Source: Burkholderia stagnalis
GTDB lineage: Bacteria > Pseudomonadota > Gammaproteobacteria > Burkholderiales > Burkholderiaceae
Assembly: GCF_902830275.1 (NCBI RefSeq)
Contig: NZ_CADESW010000002.1
Coordinates: 372,001-436,000 of the forward strand
Length of the DNA stretch: 64,000 nucleotides
Direction: 5' to 3'
A model generated the notes under the pieces. It ran no database searches. It was given only the letters and a program-made list of their open reading frames with translations, and was not told the origin of the DNA. Numbering within the stretch: the stretch's first letter is position 1; every line of letters begins with the position of its first letter. Made by a program: the position numbers and the translations under genes. Of this stretch, positions 61,976 to 64,000 are shown in pieces.

Positions 61976-63211
61976 TCATGCCGCACGCAGCGCCCACTCG
62001 ACGTGCTCGCGCACGAGCGGCGACGGATCGTCCGCGCGCGCGCGCAGCGCGGCGACGATCGCGTCCCGCGCGCCCGGCGCGAGCCGCCCGGCCGGCGCGC
62101 GCAGCGCGTTGCCGAGCCCGACCGCGAGGTTGCGCAGCCAGCATTCGTGGCCGATGCGCCGGATCGCGCTGCCCTGCATCCGCGTATCGAACTCGTCCGC
62201 GCTCCAGCCGAACAGCTCGACGAGCGTCGCGCGATCGAGCCCGTGCCGCACGTCGAAATCGGCGACCGGCGCCGCCTGCGCGAACTTGTTCCACGGGCAC
62301 ACCAGTTGGCAGTCGTCGCACCCGTACACGCGATTGCCGATCAGCGGCCGCAGCGGCTCGGGGATGCTGCCTTTCAGTTCGATCGTCAGATACGAAATGC
62401 AGCGCCGCGCATCGACGTGGTACGGCGCGACGATCGCGCCGGTCGGGCACGCGCCGATGCAGCGCGTGCAGCTGCCGCAATGCGCGCCCGGGGTTTCGGG
62501 CGCCGCGTCGGGAGCGGTCTGCGCATCGGTCGGCAGCGGGATGTCGACGTAGATCTCGCCGAGGAAGAACAGCGAGCCCGCGTCACGCTGCAGCAATAGC
62601 GTGTGCTTGCCGCGCCAGCCGATGCCCGCCTTCTGCGCGAGCTCGACCTCGAGCACCGGCGCGGAATCGGTGAACACGCGGTGACCGAACGCGCCGATCT
62701 CGCCCTCGATGCGCTCGGCGAGCGTCTGCAGGCGGTTGCGCAGCACCTTGTGATAGTCGCGGCCGCGCGCATAGATCGACACGACGGCGGCCTGCGGATC
62801 GTCGAGCCGCGCCAGTTCGCGAGCGCGCCAGTCGCGCGGCGCAAGCGCGCCGGACGTGTCGTCATGCGTGTCGCCCGCGAGCGTGTCGGCCGGCAGATAG
62901 GCGAGCCGGGCCGAGATCACGCGTCGCGTACCGGCCACAAGTTCGGCCGGCCGCGCGCGTTTCATCCCATGTTTCGCCATATAATCCATTTCGCCGTGGC
63001 ATCCGGCTTCCAGCCAGGCGGCGAGGCCCGCTTCGGCATCCGAGAGATCGGTATCGCTGATGCCGATCGCCCCGAAACCCAATTCGCGCCCCCACGCCCT
63101 GATGCGCGCGGCGAGCGCAGTCAACGCCGCATCGTCGAGGACGCACGGCGCCGCGCCTTCGACCTCGGTCGAATGCGTATCGGATGCGGCGAGTTCCGGT
63201 AATCGGTTCAT
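61976..63211 (-). CDS. queG: Epoxyqueuosine reductase
   Basis: QueG (411 residues) makes queuosine from epoxyqueuosine in tRNA, using cobalamin and two [4Fe-4S] clusters. The cobalamin-binding N-terminal domain has GFGAIGISDTDL and YMAKHGMKRARP. The ferredoxin-like cysteines are HCGSCTRCIGACPTGAI and YGCDDCQLVCPWNKF. A HEAT-like helical C-terminus with HECWLRNLAVGLGNAL follows. It is divergent from tsaE, with starts 17 bases apart. Confidence 0.95.
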   Translation of the reverse strand: MNRLPELAASDTHSTEVEGAAPCVLDDAALTALAARIRAWGRELGFGAIGISDTDLSDAEAGLAAWLEAGCHGEMDYMAKHGMKRARPAELVAGTRRVISARLAYLPADTLAGDTHDDTSGALAPRDWRARELARLDDPQAAVVSIYARGRDYHKVLRNRLQTLAERIEGEIGAFGHRVFTDSAPVLEVELAQKAGIGWRGKHTLLLQRDAGSLFFLGEIYVDIPLPTDAQTAPDAAPETPGAHCGSCTRCIGACPTGAIVAPYHVDARRCISYLTIELKGSIPEPLRPLIGNRVYGCDDCQLVCPWNKFAQAAPVADFDVRHGLDRATLVELFGWSADEFDTRMQGSAIRRIGHECWLRNLAVGLGNALRAPAGRLAPGARDAIVAALRARADDPSPLVREHVEWALRAA

Positions 63212-63228
63212 CGCACTATTTTACGAGA

Positions 63229-63783
63229 ATGCCAGCTCCGCACAGCCATACGCCACCTGCCGCCATGCTGCCCGCCCCGCTCGCGGAGCGCGTGATCGCG
63301 CTCGCCGACGAAGCGGCGACCGAGGCCTTCGGCGCACGCTTCGCGCAGGCGCTCGACGCGGCGCGCGCCGAACTGGCCCGCGCGCACGCGTTCGACGGCC
63401 TGCAGATCCAGCTGGTCGGCGATCTCGGCGCAGGCAAGACGTCCCTCGTGCGCGCGATCCTGCGCGGCCTCGGCCATCGCGGCCGCGTGCGCAGCCCGAC
63501 CTACACGCTCGTCGAGCCGTACGCGCTCGAACGCGAAGATGGGGAACTCGAGGTCTATCACTTCGATCTGTACCGTTTCAACGATCCGGCCGAATGGTCC
63601 GACGCGGGCTTTCGCGAGTATTTCAATTCCAGCGCGATCTGCCTCGTCGAATGGCCGCAACAGGCGGGCACGCTGCTCGGCGTGCCCGATCTGGTCTTCT
63701 CGCTCGACGTGGACGGCGACGGCCGCGCCCTCACCGTCCGGGCGTACAGCGCTTCAGGAATCGCATGTCTCGAAAGATGTTGA
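63229..63783 (+). CDS. tsaE: tRNA threonylcarbamoyladenosine biosynthesis ATPase TsaE
   Basis: TsaE (184 residues) is the ATPase of the TsaBDE complex that makes t6A37 in tRNAs. Walker A is VGDLGAGKTSLVRAILRGLG (from about residue 62). RSPTYTLVEPY and VYHFDLYRF follow, with ICLVEWPQ as the Walker B-like end. The start may be the ATG here or MLPAPLAE at 63265; the N-terminal 15 residues are poorly conserved-looking. amiC begins 19 bases before its stop, matching the common tsaE-amiC arrangement. Confidence 0.95.
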   Translation: MPAPHSHTPPAAMLPAPLAERVIALADEAATEAFGARFAQALDAARAELARAHAFDGLQIQLVGDLGAGKTSLVRAILRGLGHRGRVRSPTYTLVEPYALEREDGELEVYHFDLYRFNDPAEWSDAGFREYFNSSAICLVEWPQQAGTLLGVPDLVFSLDVDGDGRALTVRAYSASGIACLERC

Positions 63784-64000
63784 TCAAACCGTTCCGCTCG
63801 ATCGAATCGGCGGCCACCGCGACGCACAACTGGCGGCGCCGGCAGATCCTGTGCGCGGGCGCGTCGACGCTGGTGCTCGGCCTCGCGGTGCCGCGGCTCG
63901 CGCACGCGACGTCGGTGCTCGGCGTGCGGGTGTGGCCCGCGCGCGATTACACGCGCGTGACGATCGAATCCGACCAGCCGCTGCAGAATACCCAGCAGCT
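63765..64000 (+). CDS. amiC: N-acetylmuramoyl-L-alanine amidase, N-terminal part
   Basis: The first 78 residues of a periplasmic peptidoglycan amidase that splits septal murein. A basic stretch NWRRRQILCAG with a hydrophobic core (ASTLVLGLAVPRLAHA) forms a twin-arginine-like signal. GVRVWPARDYTRVTIESDQPL begins the AMIN domain, split here by W. The catalytic Amidase_3 domain lies beyond the window. The ATG has AGGA seven bases upstream and overlaps tsaE. Confidence 0.9.
   Translation, partial: MSRKMLIKPFRSIESAATATHNWRRRQILCAGASTLVLGLAVPRLAHATSVLGVRVWPARDYTRVTIESDQPLQNTQQ

Overview
The window is dense, GC-rich (strongly GC3-biased) DNA from a beta-proteobacterium. Gene content, gene order and protein style point to Burkholderia sensu lato, most likely the primary chromosome of a Burkholderia cepacia complex member. 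Typical markers are two isocitrate dehydrogenases side by side, a second EF-G outside the str operon, clpS-clpA, ribF-ileS-lspA-coaBC-dut, and lpxK-trm112-kdsB-adk. I saw no rRNA, tRNA, CRISPR array, insertion sequence or prophage. The identification rests on reading the sequence, not on a database search.

Layout. 1-6.3 kb (minus): nadA-nadC (NAD synthesis), a membrane fatty acid desaturase, then purN-RsmB-like methyltransferase-MscS channel. 6.4-12.7 kb (plus): ribF, ileS, lspA, coaBC and dut (flavins, translation, lipoprotein maturation, CoA, dUTP). 12.7-17.7 kb (minus): a four-repeat membrane protein, an amino acid permease and clpS-clpA. 18-21.4 kb: a cold-shock gene with a long leader, a His/Met-rich multicopper oxidase, an 877-bp stretch without a convincing gene, and a 74-residue orphan. 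21.4-25.2 kb (minus): monomeric and dimeric NADP isocitrate dehydrogenases. 25.4-30.7 kb (plus): an RluE-like pseudouridine synthase behind a perfect 16-bp palindrome, an Asr-like secreted peptide, a DUF192 protein, EF-G copy 2 and a NiCoT nickel/cobalt permease.

31-43.9 kb is the most accessory-looking part. It holds a secreted protein that is mostly glycine repeats, an aldo/keto reductase, and a cluster of GntR regulator, two-part family III CoA-transferase and HTH-fused citrate synthase, followed by a DUF2917 protein and an MdtD-like exporter. Then come a degenerate EAL protein, a methyltransferase, a panE remnant with a large internal deletion, an Mpo1-like membrane protein, a Crp/Fnr regulator and a TIGR03118-type lipoprotein.

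44-64 kb returns to housekeeping: sodB and xseA (minus); lpxK-trm112-kdsB-adk (plus), with a short upstream ORF that ends on the lpxK start codon; an SDR dehydrogenase; murJ-sirB1-like (minus); rpsT; DUF3579; argF; murB; yajQ; plsY; ybaK; an acyl-CoA synthetase; a three-block hexanucleotide array; queG, ogt-xerD; tsaE-amiC (amiC runs off the window).

The strongest candidates for something undescribed are the GntR/CoA-transferase/HTH-citrate synthase cluster, the glycine-repeat secreted protein, the block-structured hexamer array beside xerD, and the lpxK leader ORF. Routine features carry the rest of the window.
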